From Corallococcus caeni (GTDB lineage: Bacteria; Myxococcota; Myxococcia; Myxococcales; Myxococcaceae): 64,000 bases of DNA. The DNA is taken from the NCBI RefSeq assembly GCF_036245865.1, contig NZ_BTTW01000012.1:62001-126000 (forward strand), read 5' to 3'. Within the stretch, counting starts at the first letter, position 1. Each line of letters opens with the position of its first letter. Below the pieces are notes generated by a model. That model was not told the origin of the DNA and made no database searches. It saw only the letters and a program-made list of their open reading frames with translations. This document shows positions 8,510-16,994 of the stretch, one piece after another. A program made the translations under genes and the position numbers.

Positions 8510-9417
8510 TTCGTCTGCTCCGGGAACGGCCGGGGTCCCCGCCACATTGCCAGCCAGACCCGCAGGAAGGACGGCCGGGGGACGCGCTCATCCACGTAGC
8601 GGCCCAGGTAGAGCCAGGGCACCTGCGGGTGACGGTGGTGCGCCCGGTGGTAGTGGTAGTTGAGGAACACCCAGCGCACCGGCGCGGCGACCTTCAGGTC
8701 CCATGCGCCTTCGCGCACGTCCAGCGGCGACCACGCGTGGTCCGCGTACTGGAGCGAGCTCCAATTCACCGCGAACGCCGCATAGCAGAGCGCCCACCCC
8801 ACGAGCGTCAGGTCCAGCGCGTACGCCAGCCCCGCCTGCACCGCCACCATCCCCAGCACCTCCACGCGGATGGCCGCGCCCGGCGCGTCCTCCAGCCGCC
8901 CCAGGTACGCGTCCGCGCCCGTTTGCTCCCCGTAGCGCGTGCCCGGGCCCCTCAACCTCCGCAGCAGCCCCGGCACGAGCGCGAACACCAACGCGCCCAG
9001 CGGCACGAACAACCAGTAGACGCCGGTCAGGATGACGTACCACTGCGCATACTTGAGGAAGCGGTGGTCGCCCGGGTGCAGGTAGTCGAACTGCTCGCGC
9101 GCCGTGCGGTTGTGCCGGTGATGCGTGAGGTGGAACGCGCGCTGCAACGTGAACGATGTGGGAAAGAACGTCGCCGCCAGCCGGCCCAGCCCGTCGTTGA
9201 GCCTCCGCGACGGGTGCAGCACGCCGTGCGTCGCTTCGTGCAACAGCGAGAACACCGTGTTGTTCACGTAGGAGAACACCCCGGCCGCCACCAGCCGCAC
9301 CCAGAGCCCCTCCGCGTGCGACGCGGCCCACAGGCACAGGGCCCCCGTGCCCATCGCCGCGACGAGCAACAGCGCATTGAGCGCGGCGGGAATCGGCGGA
9401 GCGTCATCGGCGCGCAT
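8506..9417 (-). CDS. membrane fatty-acid desaturase / hydroxylase
   Basis: This 303-residue diiron membrane enzyme has the three histidine boxes of the fatty-acid desaturase superfamily: HEATHG, HLTHHRHN and YHYHRAHHRHP, with hydrophobic helices between them. It should insert a double bond or hydroxyl into a lipid acyl, sphingoid or terpenoid chain at the membrane. Its start overlaps the Rieske gene by 14 bases and its stop overlaps the PAP2-fusion start. The three proteins are therefore probably made together and act on one substrate. Box spacing resembles ceramide- or carotenoid-type hydroxylases as much as acyl desaturases, so the substrate is open. Confidence 0.85.
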   Translation of the reverse strand: MRADDAPPIPAALNALLLVAAMGTGALCLWAASHAEGLWVRLVAAGVFSYVNNTVFSLLHEATHGVLHPSRRLNDGLGRLAATFFPTSFTLQRAFHLTHHRHNRTAREQFDYLHPGDHRFLKYAQWYVILTGVYWLFVPLGALVFALVPGLLRRLRGPGTRYGEQTGADAYLGRLEDAPGAAIRVEVLGMVAVQAGLAYALDLTLVGWALCYAAFAVNWSSLQYADHAWSPLDVREGAWDLKVAAPVRWVFLNYHYHRAHHRHPQVPWLYLGRYVDERVPRPSFLRVWLAMWRGPRPFPEQTK

Positions 9418-10390
9418 CGTCCCCGTCCTCGGGCAGGCCCACGGCGAAGTCGAGCAGCTGGCGCATCACCGGATCCGCCGTCGCCGTCGCGACGTTGAAG
9501 CGCATGCCGTCCAGCACGGACAGGTCCCGGCGCAGGAACGACGTGTAGAGCCACCGCGACACGCCGAGCACCAGCGCCGCCGCGCCTGGAACCGGCCCCC
9601 GCCGTGCCGCGACGGCGAGCCGCACCGACGTGCCTTCCGCCACCGGCGTCAGGCTCGCGAGCAGCAGGCCCCGCGTCCGGCCCAGGTCGCTCTTCACCGA
9701 CATCAGCGTGCCGCCGTGCATTGTGAGCTCCACGCGGATGCGGTTGCCCGACAGCGCCTTCATCAGCCGGTCGCTCGCGCCCGTGCCGATGACGCGCGAC
9801 GTGTAGCGCAGCCGCAGGGTGTACCGGTCCGGCGTCTCCCAGGTGGGCGTGTCCCACAGCTCCCGGTGGTGCACCGTGCGCAGGTGCTCCAGGTCGAAGG
9901 CGTTCGCCGCCAGCGGCAGCCAGGGACATCCCACCGTCACCGGAGGCCCCACGTTCCAGACGTGCTCCCCACCCGTCAGGTCGGGCGGGGGAAACAGCGC
10001 CTCCGCCCCGTTGAAGACCAGCACCCCTCCAAAGCGCTCCTCCACCGGCCAGGTCCGGGGGCCGGGCAGGGCGGACACGTCGCTGCGTCCCGGCGCGGCG
10101 CGGCAGCGGCCCCCTCCGTCGAAGCTCCAGTGATGCAGCGGACAGCGCAGCAGCTCGCCCTGGACGGTGCCGTGCTTCAGGTGGGCCCCCAGGTGGGGAC
10201 AGTGCGCGGACAGGGCGTGGACGCGCCCCTCGTGGCTCCGGAACACCACCACCTCGTGGCCTCCCACCTGGACGCCCATCGCCTGGCCGGGGCGCAGGGC
10301 CGCCGAAGGGGCCACGAGGTACCAGGAGCGCGGGCGCGAGGGCCCGGGGAGGCGGTCCGGAGACACCCCGGCCGGGACGGGAACAACCAT
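9404..10390 (-). CDS. Rieske non-heme iron oxygenase
   Basis: This is a 328-residue aromatic-ring-hydroxylating-type oxygenase. The Rieske cluster is C64-P-H66 and C83-P-L-H86. The mononuclear iron site fits the family spacing N-x2-D-x2-H-x4-H exactly (N163, D166, H169, H174). The protein is shorter than classical dioxygenase alpha subunits and resembles the sterol/monooxygenase-like branch (KshA-like). No reductase or ferredoxin gene is adjacent, so electrons must come from elsewhere. It is the first gene of an operon with a desaturase and a PAP2-prenyl-synthase fusion, which points to oxidation of a lipid or terpenoid. The 145-bp gap to the divergent TPR gene should hold its promoter. No strong ribosome site is visible. 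Confidence 0.85.
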   Translation of the reverse strand: MVVPVPAGVSPDRLPGPSRPRSWYLVAPSAALRPGQAMGVQVGGHEVVVFRSHEGRVHALSAHCPHLGAHLKHGTVQGELLRCPLHHWSFDGGGRCRAAPGRSDVSALPGPRTWPVEERFGGVLVFNGAEALFPPPDLTGGEHVWNVGPPVTVGCPWLPLAANAFDLEHLRTVHHRELWDTPTWETPDRYTLRLRYTSRVIGTGASDRLMKALSGNRIRVELTMHGGTLMSVKSDLGRTRGLLLASLTPVAEGTSVRLAVAARRGPVPGAAALVLGVSRWLYTSFLRRDLSVLDGMRFNVATATADPVMRQLLDFAVGLPEDGDDARR

Positions 10391-10535
10391 GCCCGGACCC
10401 TACCGGACCCGGTGTCTCCAGGGCCACGGGGGGGCCGGTGGAGGCTGGCTTTACGCTCGGGTTCCTGGTTAGTCAGGCGCTTGTGGAACCGGGCGCGTCG
10501 CCCCGACGGGGCGGGCCTGGGAAGGGACGTGTGAG

Positions 10536-11723
10536 ATGGCAGGCGAAACTGCGGGCAGCGGTCGGGGCGGTTCGGCGCGGGGCGGCACGCTCCAGGTGGT
10601 GCAGTCCCTGGCGGCGCAAGGCGAGCCGGAGCGCGCGGCGCAGCTCTACGAGGAGCTGGGCGCGGCGCAGCGCGAACGCCTGCGCAAGGAGGCCGCGCAG
10701 GGGTCGGTGAAGGAGCGCCACTGGCTGGTGGACGTGCTGCGCCGGGCGCGCGACTTCACGGGCGCGGCGCGGCTGCTGGACGGCAGCGGCGACGACGTGT
10801 CGGTGGCGGACCTGTACGCGCAGGGCGGCCAGCACGTGGCGGCCGCGGAGGCGTACCTGCGCGCGGGCGAGGTGGAGAAGGCCGCGGCGGCCTTCGAGCG
10901 GGGTGGGGCGCTGGAGCGCGCGCTGGAGGTCTACCGGGGCCTGGGGGCCCGCGAGTCCATGGCGCACTGTCTGGTCCGCCTGGGTCGTCCCTTCGAGGCC
11001 GCGGACCTGTACCACGAACTGGGACAGGCCCACGCGGAGGCCGAGGCGCTGGGCGGCGTGCTCGCGGAGGATCCGCGCTACGTCGAAGCGGTGCTGCGCA
11101 CGTGCAAGGTGCTGGACGCCGGAGGCTTCACGCACCGGGCGCTCGCGGTGCTGGCGGACGCGCTGAGCAGCTCCGAGCTCTTGCGCGCGGATCCGGTCCT
11201 GGTGACGGAGAAGGCGCGGCTGTTGCGGCGCATGGGCCTGGACGTGGAGGCGGAGGCGCTGCTCGCGCGGCTGGCCGCGGGCGCGACCGTGCCGGAGGCC
11301 AGCGGCTACCGCTTCCTCAAGGCCATCCCCATCTTCGGCGAGCTGACGCTGGAGGACATGAAGGACCTGTACCGGCTGGCGCGGCCCGTGACGGTCACGC
11401 CGGGCTCGGTGCTGCTGGAGAAGGGCTCCCCTGGCACGGGCCTGCTCGTGCTGCTGGAGGGCACGGTGGACGTCTTCTCCGGCAACGAGCCGAACGCGCG
11501 GCACCTCAACACGCTGGGGCCGGGCTCGTTCCTGGGAGAAATCTCCCTCGTGCAGGACGGCCCCGTGTCCGCGAACGTGCGCGCGAAGACGGCGGTGCGC
11601 GCGCTGCGCATCACCCGCGAGAGCTTCCAGCACTTCCTCACCACGCACGACGCGGCCTCGCTGCACATCTACCGGCTCTTCACGCAGAACCTCGCGGCGC
11701 GCGTGCGGGCGCTGAGCGGCTGA
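10536..11723 (+). CDS. TPR-repeat protein with C-terminal cyclic-nucleotide-binding domain
   Basis: In this 395-residue protein, residues 15-260 are helical TPR-like repeats (ERAAQLYEELG, HVAAAEAYLRAGEVEKAAAAF, RPFEAADLYHELG). Residues 270-390 form a cNMP-binding beta-roll (IPIFGELTLEDM, VLLEKGSPGTGLLVLLEG, GPGSFLGEISLVQDGP, VRALRITRESF). The phosphate-binding cassette FLGEISL is followed by PVSANVRA, close to the CAP-like RxA pattern but without a perfect match, so ligand binding is likely but not certain. There is no DNA-binding or catalytic domain. It probably acts as a cytoplasmic scaffold responding to a cyclic nucleotide. Related proteins are frequent in myxobacteria. Confidence 0.8.
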   Translation: MAGETAGSGRGGSARGGTLQVVQSLAAQGEPERAAQLYEELGAAQRERLRKEAAQGSVKERHWLVDVLRRARDFTGAARLLDGSGDDVSVADLYAQGGQHVAAAEAYLRAGEVEKAAAAFERGGALERALEVYRGLGARESMAHCLVRLGRPFEAADLYHELGQAHAEAEALGGVLAEDPRYVEAVLRTCKVLDAGGFTHRALAVLADALSSSELLRADPVLVTEKARLLRRMGLDVEAEALLARLAAGATVPEASGYRFLKAIPIFGELTLEDMKDLYRLARPVTVTPGSVLLEKGSPGTGLLVLLEGTVDVFSGNEPNARHLNTLGPGSFLGEISLVQDGPVSANVRAKTAVRALRITRESFQHFLTTHDAASLHIYRLFTQNLAARVRALSG

Positions 11724-11873
11724 ACGCGGGGAGGGCTCCGGTCCTCGTCCTTGCCGCCCCGCACCACCGCCCTGCCCGTGAGGAGGCGGGCGAGCACGGC
11801 GCGGGGGCCTTTCATTGGACCCGGGTCCATCCCCATCCTCCTGGACAACCCTCCTGTTCGGAAGGACGTCCCG

Positions 11874-12191
11874 ATGGCTTCAATCGACGCACTGAGGCAA
11901 CAGGCTCGCGCGAACTGGCGCACGTGGCTGGCGTGGGTGGCCACGCCCATCGCCGCGCTCCCGCTCCTGGGGGTGGGCGGCCTTCGCCGGGTCGGCCTCG
12001 TGGACGAGCTGGCCGCGGGGGCCGTGGGGCTGGGCCTGCTGTCGCTGACGCTCATCGGCCTGGGACAGCTCCCTCGGACGGCTGCCCGCCCGGCGGCCGG
12101 GAAGGCGTGGGAGAAGGCGCCGAGGGACTTCCCCATCTCCGGCGCGATGGTGCCGGAGGAGTTCGCCGCGTCGACGGCGTCCGGCCACTGA
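11874..12191 (+). CDS. small two-helix membrane protein
   Basis: This 105-residue protein has two predicted transmembrane helices (TWLAWVATPIAALPLLGVGG and AAGAVGLGLLSLTLIGLG) and a soluble C-terminal tail of about 40 residues with Pro and Ala. I recognise no family. GGAAGGAC lies 6 bases before the ATG at 11874, which favours this start over the in-frame ATG at 11751. The 150 bases before it contain a 12-bp palindrome (11817-11828) and no other gene. It ends 3 bases before the 3' end of a convergent gene. Confidence 0.65.
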   Translation: MASIDALRQQARANWRTWLAWVATPIAALPLLGVGGLRRVGLVDELAAGAVGLGLLSLTLIGLGQLPRTAARPAAGKAWEKAPRDFPISGAMVPEEFAASTASGH

Positions 12192-12194
12192 CCT

Positions 12195-13556
12195 TCAGGG
12201 CCGGCGCTCGATGCCGATGGCGATGGAGGGGCCAGTGAGGGCCTCGCCGGTGCCGTCGGAGAGCGACACGATGCCCAGGCTGGCGGAGAGCACCGTGGTA
12301 CCGGAGCCGCCGGTGCCCTTGAGGAAGCTGCGCACGCCCAGCTCGCCGAAGCCCCATCCGCTGGCGGAGCCCCCGCCCGCGCCGAAGAGGGAGAGGCTGG
12401 GCGTGAGGGGCACCTGGACCTCGCCGCGTCCGGAGCCGAAGCGGAACTGGTTGTCGCGCGAGAGGATGGCCGAGTTCCAGGCGATGTGGAACCCGTCGAG
12501 CGCCCCCAGCCGCAGCACCTGCTGGAAGGACGGCCCCGCGTTGGAGTCGCACACGGTCCGGCCGTTGATGGGCTCGTAGGTGATGGGGTCGTACTCGAAC
12601 TGCGTGCCGCACTCCTTCTGACCGAACAGCGCGCCCGCGCCGAGACCGACCTCCAGGAAGGCGGTGGAGTAGGCCACCGCGACGTACGCGGAGCCCGGCG
12701 TGTGGCGCAGGCCCGTGCCCAGGCCGAAGCCCACGGGGTCGAACTGCGCGCTCAGCACCAGGGGCAGGTCGCCCGGGCGCCACGCGATGAACGCATCCAG
12801 CAGCAGGCCGCCCGCGCGCGCGGAGTTGCCCAGCCGCGTCTTCGCATCCAGCGCGAGGAAGGGCCGCGCATGGAAGCCGTAGCGCAGGCGCGGCACGCCC
12901 GGTTCGGGGAAGAAGAGGCGCGCGGTGACGGGGGCGTCCGTGACGACGGCGGTGTCCCCCACGCGCACGTTCTCCCCGCGGCCCAGGCGGGCGACGGCGG
13001 TGTCCTCGCGCGATTCGACGACCCGCAGCACCACCTCGCGGGAGTCCTGCGTGCGGATGCGGACGCGGGTGTCTTCCCCCAGGCCCGCCGCGTGGCCCCC
13101 GGAGAGCATCACGTCGCCATCGTTCACGGCGGTGACGGTGACCCGGGTGGAGGCGGGGGCCGCCGGGGCCTGGGTGGGCGGCGGCGTCTGGGTGACGACG
13201 GTGAGTTCACGCGTCGCGCCCAGCGCGGAGGCCAGCGAGTCCGGCCGGGGCTGCTCCGGCGTGGCGAGGGAGAACGCATGGGCCTCCTCGCGCTGCTCGA
13301 TGGCGAGGAGGGACTGGCCCACGACGACGAGCCGCACGAAGCGCCGGCCCTCTTCGATGCGCCGCACGAGCTGGGGCGCCGCGCCGTCGAGCCTGAGCAC
13401 GGCGATGCCGCCCCGCCCGAGGGCGGCGTAGGTCACGCCCTGGTGGACGACGGAATCGAGCACTGGGCCCAGGCCCAGCGTCTCCGCGGCAAGAGAGGCC
13501 GGGGACGCGGGAGCCTGGGCGACGATGACGGAGGCGAGGAGCGCGGAGACGAGCAT
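12195..13556 (-). CDS. exported hypothetical protein, probable outer-membrane beta structure
   Basis: This 453-residue protein has a short signal peptide (MLVSALLASVIVAQA). Residues 25-130 resemble propeller-type strands (GVTYAALGRGGIAVLRLDG). A beta-rich middle domain has a Pro/Thr linker. The C-terminal half has alternating aromatic strands with glycine turns, as in outer-membrane barrels (LRYGFHARPFLALDAKTRLG, FGLGTGLRHT, AYVAVAYSTAFLEVGLG). Two cysteines (CGTQF and VCDSN) could form a disulfide. No named family was recognised. I chose the ATG at 13556 for the signal peptide; the upstream frame to 13727 looks spurious. It lies 53 bases after the HerA-like gene on the same strand and could be read through with that operon, but its envelope location suggests a separate role. 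Confidence 0.65.
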   Translation of the reverse strand: MLVSALLASVIVAQAPASPASLAAETLGLGPVLDSVVHQGVTYAALGRGGIAVLRLDGAAPQLVRRIEEGRRFVRLVVVGQSLLAIEQREEAHAFSLATPEQPRPDSLASALGATRELTVVTQTPPPTQAPAAPASTRVTVTAVNDGDVMLSGGHAAGLGEDTRVRIRTQDSREVVLRVVESREDTAVARLGRGENVRVGDTAVVTDAPVTARLFFPEPGVPRLRYGFHARPFLALDAKTRLGNSARAGGLLLDAFIAWRPGDLPLVLSAQFDPVGFGLGTGLRHTPGSAYVAVAYSTAFLEVGLGAGALFGQKECGTQFEYDPITYEPINGRTVCDSNAGPSFQQVLRLGALDGFHIAWNSAILSRDNQFRFGSGRGEVQVPLTPSLSLFGAGGGSASGWGFGELGVRSFLKGTGGSGTTVLSASLGIVSLSDGTGEALTGPSIAIGIERRP

Positions 13557-13609
13557 GGCGGCTCGCTCTATATCGCTCCTGCCTCCCGGCGTTCCTGGCC
13601 TTCGGGTGA

Positions 13610-15787
13610 CTAATCGACGAGCAGCCGCATCACGGGCGCCGGGTCCACCGCCACCATCAACGGCCGGGTGAAGCTGCTGAAGGACACCAGCGCCTGCCCT
13701 GGCGCGAGCCGGGAGACGCGGTTCCACAAGCTCTCGTCGATGCTGCCCACCGATTTCTGCATCCGGCTGATGACCGCGCCGTCGGTGATTTTATGGATGA
13801 TGAAGTTGTTGAGCAGGGCCAGCACCTCGTTGGGCAGGTGCTGCGGCAGTTGCGTGACGAAGACGAGGCCCAGCCACCGCTTGCGGCCCCGCTTCGCGAT
13901 GCGCGAGACCTGCTCGAACAGGACGGGCATCTGCGAGATGCGGCTGGCGGACAGGAACTCGTGGGCCTCCTCGATGATGATGAGCACCGGCGTCACCTCG
14001 CCGCCCTCGCGGTCGGCCTTCTCGTAGGCCTCCTCCTGCCGCTCCTGGATGCCGCGCAGGATGTCCGCGATGACCAGGTTGTTCAGCTGCGGCGAGTCCG
14101 TGTCCGACAGGTCGATGACGGACACCCGGCCGGGGCTGAGCATTGCGTCGTACTTCACGCCCGAGGACGTGCCCCGGTCGAAGATGTTGAGCCGCTTCAG
14201 CCGGTAGAGCTTGCTGGCCAGGGCCTTCCAGCTGATCTCCGTGCGGCTGCTCGCGGCGTACACCCGCTGCATCACCATGCCCGGATTGCTCCTGAACTCG
14301 CTGTAGAACTGCGGCCCGGAAGGCGCCGCGGCCGGTGTCTCTTCGGGCTCCTCGCCGAGCCCCAGGTCCCCCTGCGTCGCGGCGCGCCTGCGTGAACCCG
14401 CTCTGCTGCCCGTGCTGCGGCCCTCCGACCTGCCTTCGTCGCTGAGGCTGTAGATGTAGGCGCTCACCACGTCCAGCACGTGCTGGATGGTCATGTGCGG
14501 ATAGCCGGTGGTCAGCTCGTCCACGTCCATCACCTGCCGCTGTTGCTCCGCGTCCCTGGAGTCGGTCGGGAAGATCTTGAAGTCCTGGAGCAGCAGCTTG
14601 GTGACGTCGTAGGCCTTGATGAACCGCTCGTGCTGCGCTTCGGACAGCTCCAGGATCTCCGCGAGGGCGTAGGGCGACAGGCTGGAGAAGTTCAGGGAGA
14701 AGCGGTGCAGCGCACGGTGCCGGGGGTTGCGCGTCTTGCGCCCGTCCAGGTGATGGATGTGCAGATCCTTCACGCCTTCCGCCTTGTACCCCCGTCGCCG
14801 GAGCGCCTCCAGCATCGCCTCATGGTTCGTGGGTTGATGGATATGGGTGTACTCACCCTCCACGTCGAACACGATGGTGGCGATGTTCGCGAGCTGCGCG
14901 CGGTGGATGAGCGTGGCGACGGTGGTGGACTTGCCGCCGCCCGTCGTTCCGATGATGCCTGTGTGCCGGGGCAGGACGGACTTGTCACGCGGGTTGAGGC
15001 GGGCCTCCATCCCCTCGTAGCCCACCACCATGCCCAGGCTCAGGTCCCCGCCCACGCCCAGCACGCGCGCGCTCTCCTTCTCATCCAGGATGAAGACGGG
15101 GCTCTGCGGGCGGGGCCGGAAGCGCGGCGGGTGCAACGTTCCCCGGACCTCCTCGCCCAGCAGCTCCACCTCGGCGCGGCCGTGATAGTCGAACGTGTAC
15201 GTCAGCTTTTTGCCATGGGTGACCACGCCAATGGCCATGGACGAGTTCGCGGGCACGGCGTTGGGCTCCGCGAAGGGCCCGCTTACGACCACCCCCAGGT
15301 AGGAACGCCCATCCTCCCGGGACTTCACGCGCACCAGCGTCTGGGAGGCCAGCCGGGGCAGGTCCTCCTTCGTCGACAGCACGGTGATGAGGTTGTCGTG
15401 GCTGGAGGAGGTGTCGAAGTGGGTGAAGCCCACGGCGAATGCCAGCTCGGGGTCGGCCTTCACCGCCTCCTGGGCCTCCTTCTGCGCGGCGGCCAGTGCG
15501 TGGATGACCTCCGGCGGCGTCTCCTGGACGATGTTGTTCCTCCTGGGGGGAGGAGGCCGGTTCCCCGGCGGAGGCGCCGCGGGCGGCGTCTGCACGGGGT
15601 GCGCCTGGGGAGGCACGGCGGTCGCGGGCGCGGGGCGTGCACCGGCGGGGCCCGGGGGCCGGATGGCATTGCTGGCCGGGCGGAGGTTGCCGTTCAGCGG
15701 ATGCGGCGCCTGCCCAATGCGGAGGGTGTTGCCATTGTGCGGCGGATACGGCCCCGGGTTGCCAGGGCCTCGGCCATTGTCAGACAT
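13610..15787 (-). CDS. HerA/FtsK-like hexameric DNA translocase ATPase
   Basis: This is a 725-residue protein. Residues 1-85 are a Pro/Asn-rich disordered region, followed by a HAS-barrel-like beta domain. The RecA-type motor of the HerA (DUF87) family comes next. Walker A is GTTGGGKSTT near 280, the FDVEGEYTH segment is near 305, Walker B is VLIIIEEAHEFL near 602, and the sensor is VFVTQLPQHLP. A charged insert near 455-490 is an unusual length addition. HerA proteins pump DNA and usually partner a NurA nuclease. Here the NurA-like gene ends 23 bases upstream on the same strand, followed upstream by ImmA/IrrE, HTH and sigma genes. GAGGGGG lies about 10 bases before the ATG. It is the last gene of this operon. 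Confidence 0.9.
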   Translation of the reverse strand: MSDNGRGPGNPGPYPPHNGNTLRIGQAPHPLNGNLRPASNAIRPPGPAGARPAPATAVPPQAHPVQTPPAAPPPGNRPPPPRRNNIVQETPPEVIHALAAAQKEAQEAVKADPELAFAVGFTHFDTSSSHDNLITVLSTKEDLPRLASQTLVRVKSREDGRSYLGVVVSGPFAEPNAVPANSSMAIGVVTHGKKLTYTFDYHGRAEVELLGEEVRGTLHPPRFRPRPQSPVFILDEKESARVLGVGGDLSLGMVVGYEGMEARLNPRDKSVLPRHTGIIGTTGGGKSTTVATLIHRAQLANIATIVFDVEGEYTHIHQPTNHEAMLEALRRRGYKAEGVKDLHIHHLDGRKTRNPRHRALHRFSLNFSSLSPYALAEILELSEAQHERFIKAYDVTKLLLQDFKIFPTDSRDAEQQRQVMDVDELTTGYPHMTIQHVLDVVSAYIYSLSDEGRSEGRSTGSRAGSRRRAATQGDLGLGEEPEETPAAAPSGPQFYSEFRSNPGMVMQRVYAASSRTEISWKALASKLYRLKRLNIFDRGTSSGVKYDAMLSPGRVSVIDLSDTDSPQLNNLVIADILRGIQERQEEAYEKADREGGEVTPVLIIIEEAHEFLSASRISQMPVLFEQVSRIAKRGRKRWLGLVFVTQLPQHLPNEVLALLNNFIIHKITDGAVISRMQKSVGSIDESLWNRVSRLAPGQALVSFSSFTRPLMVAVDPAPVMRLLVD

Positions 15788-15810
15788 GGATGTGTTCCCC
15801 CTCGGTGGGA

Positions 15811-16992
15811 CTAGCGGCGCATCTTGCGGACGTTCAGGTACTGGAGGCTGGGATCGGCCTGGGCGTAGGCGTCCTGGACCAGGCCATGGAAGCCGTCCTC
15901 GCCAAAGACGCTGTGGCAGGTCATCGCGGCGACATCCAGGAGCATGGGGAAGCCCTGCTCCGGCCGCAGGATGCTGTCCGCCATGGCGACGCGCACCGCG
16001 AAGTGGACATGCTCCTGGTGCGCGTAGAACAGGCGGGGAGGGGAGTTGTTCGACGCGCGGTACAGGCCCATCACGACCTGCGGGCAGTACCTATGGACGA
16101 AGCGGCTCGCCTTCGCGAAGCCCTCTTCGTCATAGCGCCACCCTTCGAGGATCTCCTGTCCGTAGGACTCCAGCGTCTCGAGGATGGCGTACTCGCCCGT
16201 GTCGAGCGAATGCCCCAGCGTGAGGAACCCCCGGTGCTCGAGCTTGTCCGTGACGAAGACGAACTTCTGCTGCCGGTCGACGAGGTTCGCGAGCATCTCG
16301 AGCGAAGCGTCCAGGAGCCCCCGGTAGCCGGAGCCGGTGACAAGCTCGTACGCCAGCGGGTTCCCCAACCCGATGCGCCATTCCGCCTGGAGCCGCTCGG
16401 CCAGGATGGCCCGCTCCGCGTAGGTGCGGATCCCCCGGGTGGCCAGCTTCGACAGGCTGTCCTTGTTTCGCGGCGCCTTGCGCGAGCGAAGCTCCCGCCG
16501 CTCGACGTACTCGCGGGCCTGCTTGAAGGGATCGTCCATCTGGAACGTGACTTCCTTGCGGAAGAGCCGCTGGGAGAACGTTCCCGAAGAGCCGCCATAA
16601 CCGACCGCGGCGATGCCCAACTGCGTGATGCCCAGCGCCAGCGTGTCGTGTGACACCGCGCGCCCGTTGACCGCCTCGACGTTGCCCCGGAACAGGTAGC
16701 CGTCGTGGACCGCTCGCAGCTGCGCCTCCGTGGCCTGGTAGACGCCCGCGCCACTGGGCGCGTGAGGGCCGGTCTTCAAGAGGGGCAGCAGCTGCTGGCG
16801 CACGGTGGCGCGGAGCACGTCCTCCTTGCGCATGGCGCCGCCAATCTGCTCCCGGAAGACCCGCATGATGTCTTCCAGGTCCAGCCCGTGGGCCCACCGC
16901 TCCAGGTTGAGCGTGTCGGCCAGGGTCTCACCGAAGGACGAGAGATAGTCTCCGTCCCCCGCGAGTTCGCTGTCATCCAGGGGATCCGCCAT
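15811..16992 (-). CDS. divergent NurA-like nuclease partner of HerA
   Basis: This is a 393-residue protein. The segment 94-130 (VHDGYLFRGNVEAVNG, then LGITQLGIAAVGYGG) resembles the first strand-turn of NurA nucleases. The C-terminal GFPMLLDVAAMTC with downstream helices resembles the NurA finish (GYP-type motif and interaction helix). NurA resects DNA ends together with HerA. In the usual family the first motif is VDGS with a metal-binding Asp; here it reads VNGR with N109. The protein may be inactive, or my alignment may be shifted. Position next to HerA (23-base gap) supports the call more than sequence does. Its ATG lies 2 bases after the ImmA/IrrE stop, indicating translational coupling. 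Confidence 0.6.
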   Translation of the reverse strand: MADPLDDSELAGDGDYLSSFGETLADTLNLERWAHGLDLEDIMRVFREQIGGAMRKEDVLRATVRQQLLPLLKTGPHAPSGAGVYQATEAQLRAVHDGYLFRGNVEAVNGRAVSHDTLALGITQLGIAAVGYGGSSGTFSQRLFRKEVTFQMDDPFKQAREYVERRELRSRKAPRNKDSLSKLATRGIRTYAERAILAERLQAEWRIGLGNPLAYELVTGSGYRGLLDASLEMLANLVDRQQKFVFVTDKLEHRGFLTLGHSLDTGEYAILETLESYGQEILEGWRYDEEGFAKASRFVHRYCPQVVMGLYRASNNSPPRLFYAHQEHVHFAVRVAMADSILRPEQGFPMLLDVAAMTCHSVFGEDGFHGLVQDAYAQADPSLQYLNVRKMRR

Positions 16993-16994
16993 GG

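Noticed and set aside
11817-11828. 12-bp palindrome GGACCCGGGTCC upstream of the small membrane protein
   Set aside because: All-GC-centred symmetry of this size is common in this DNA, and it is not tied to a regulator; too weak to call an operator.
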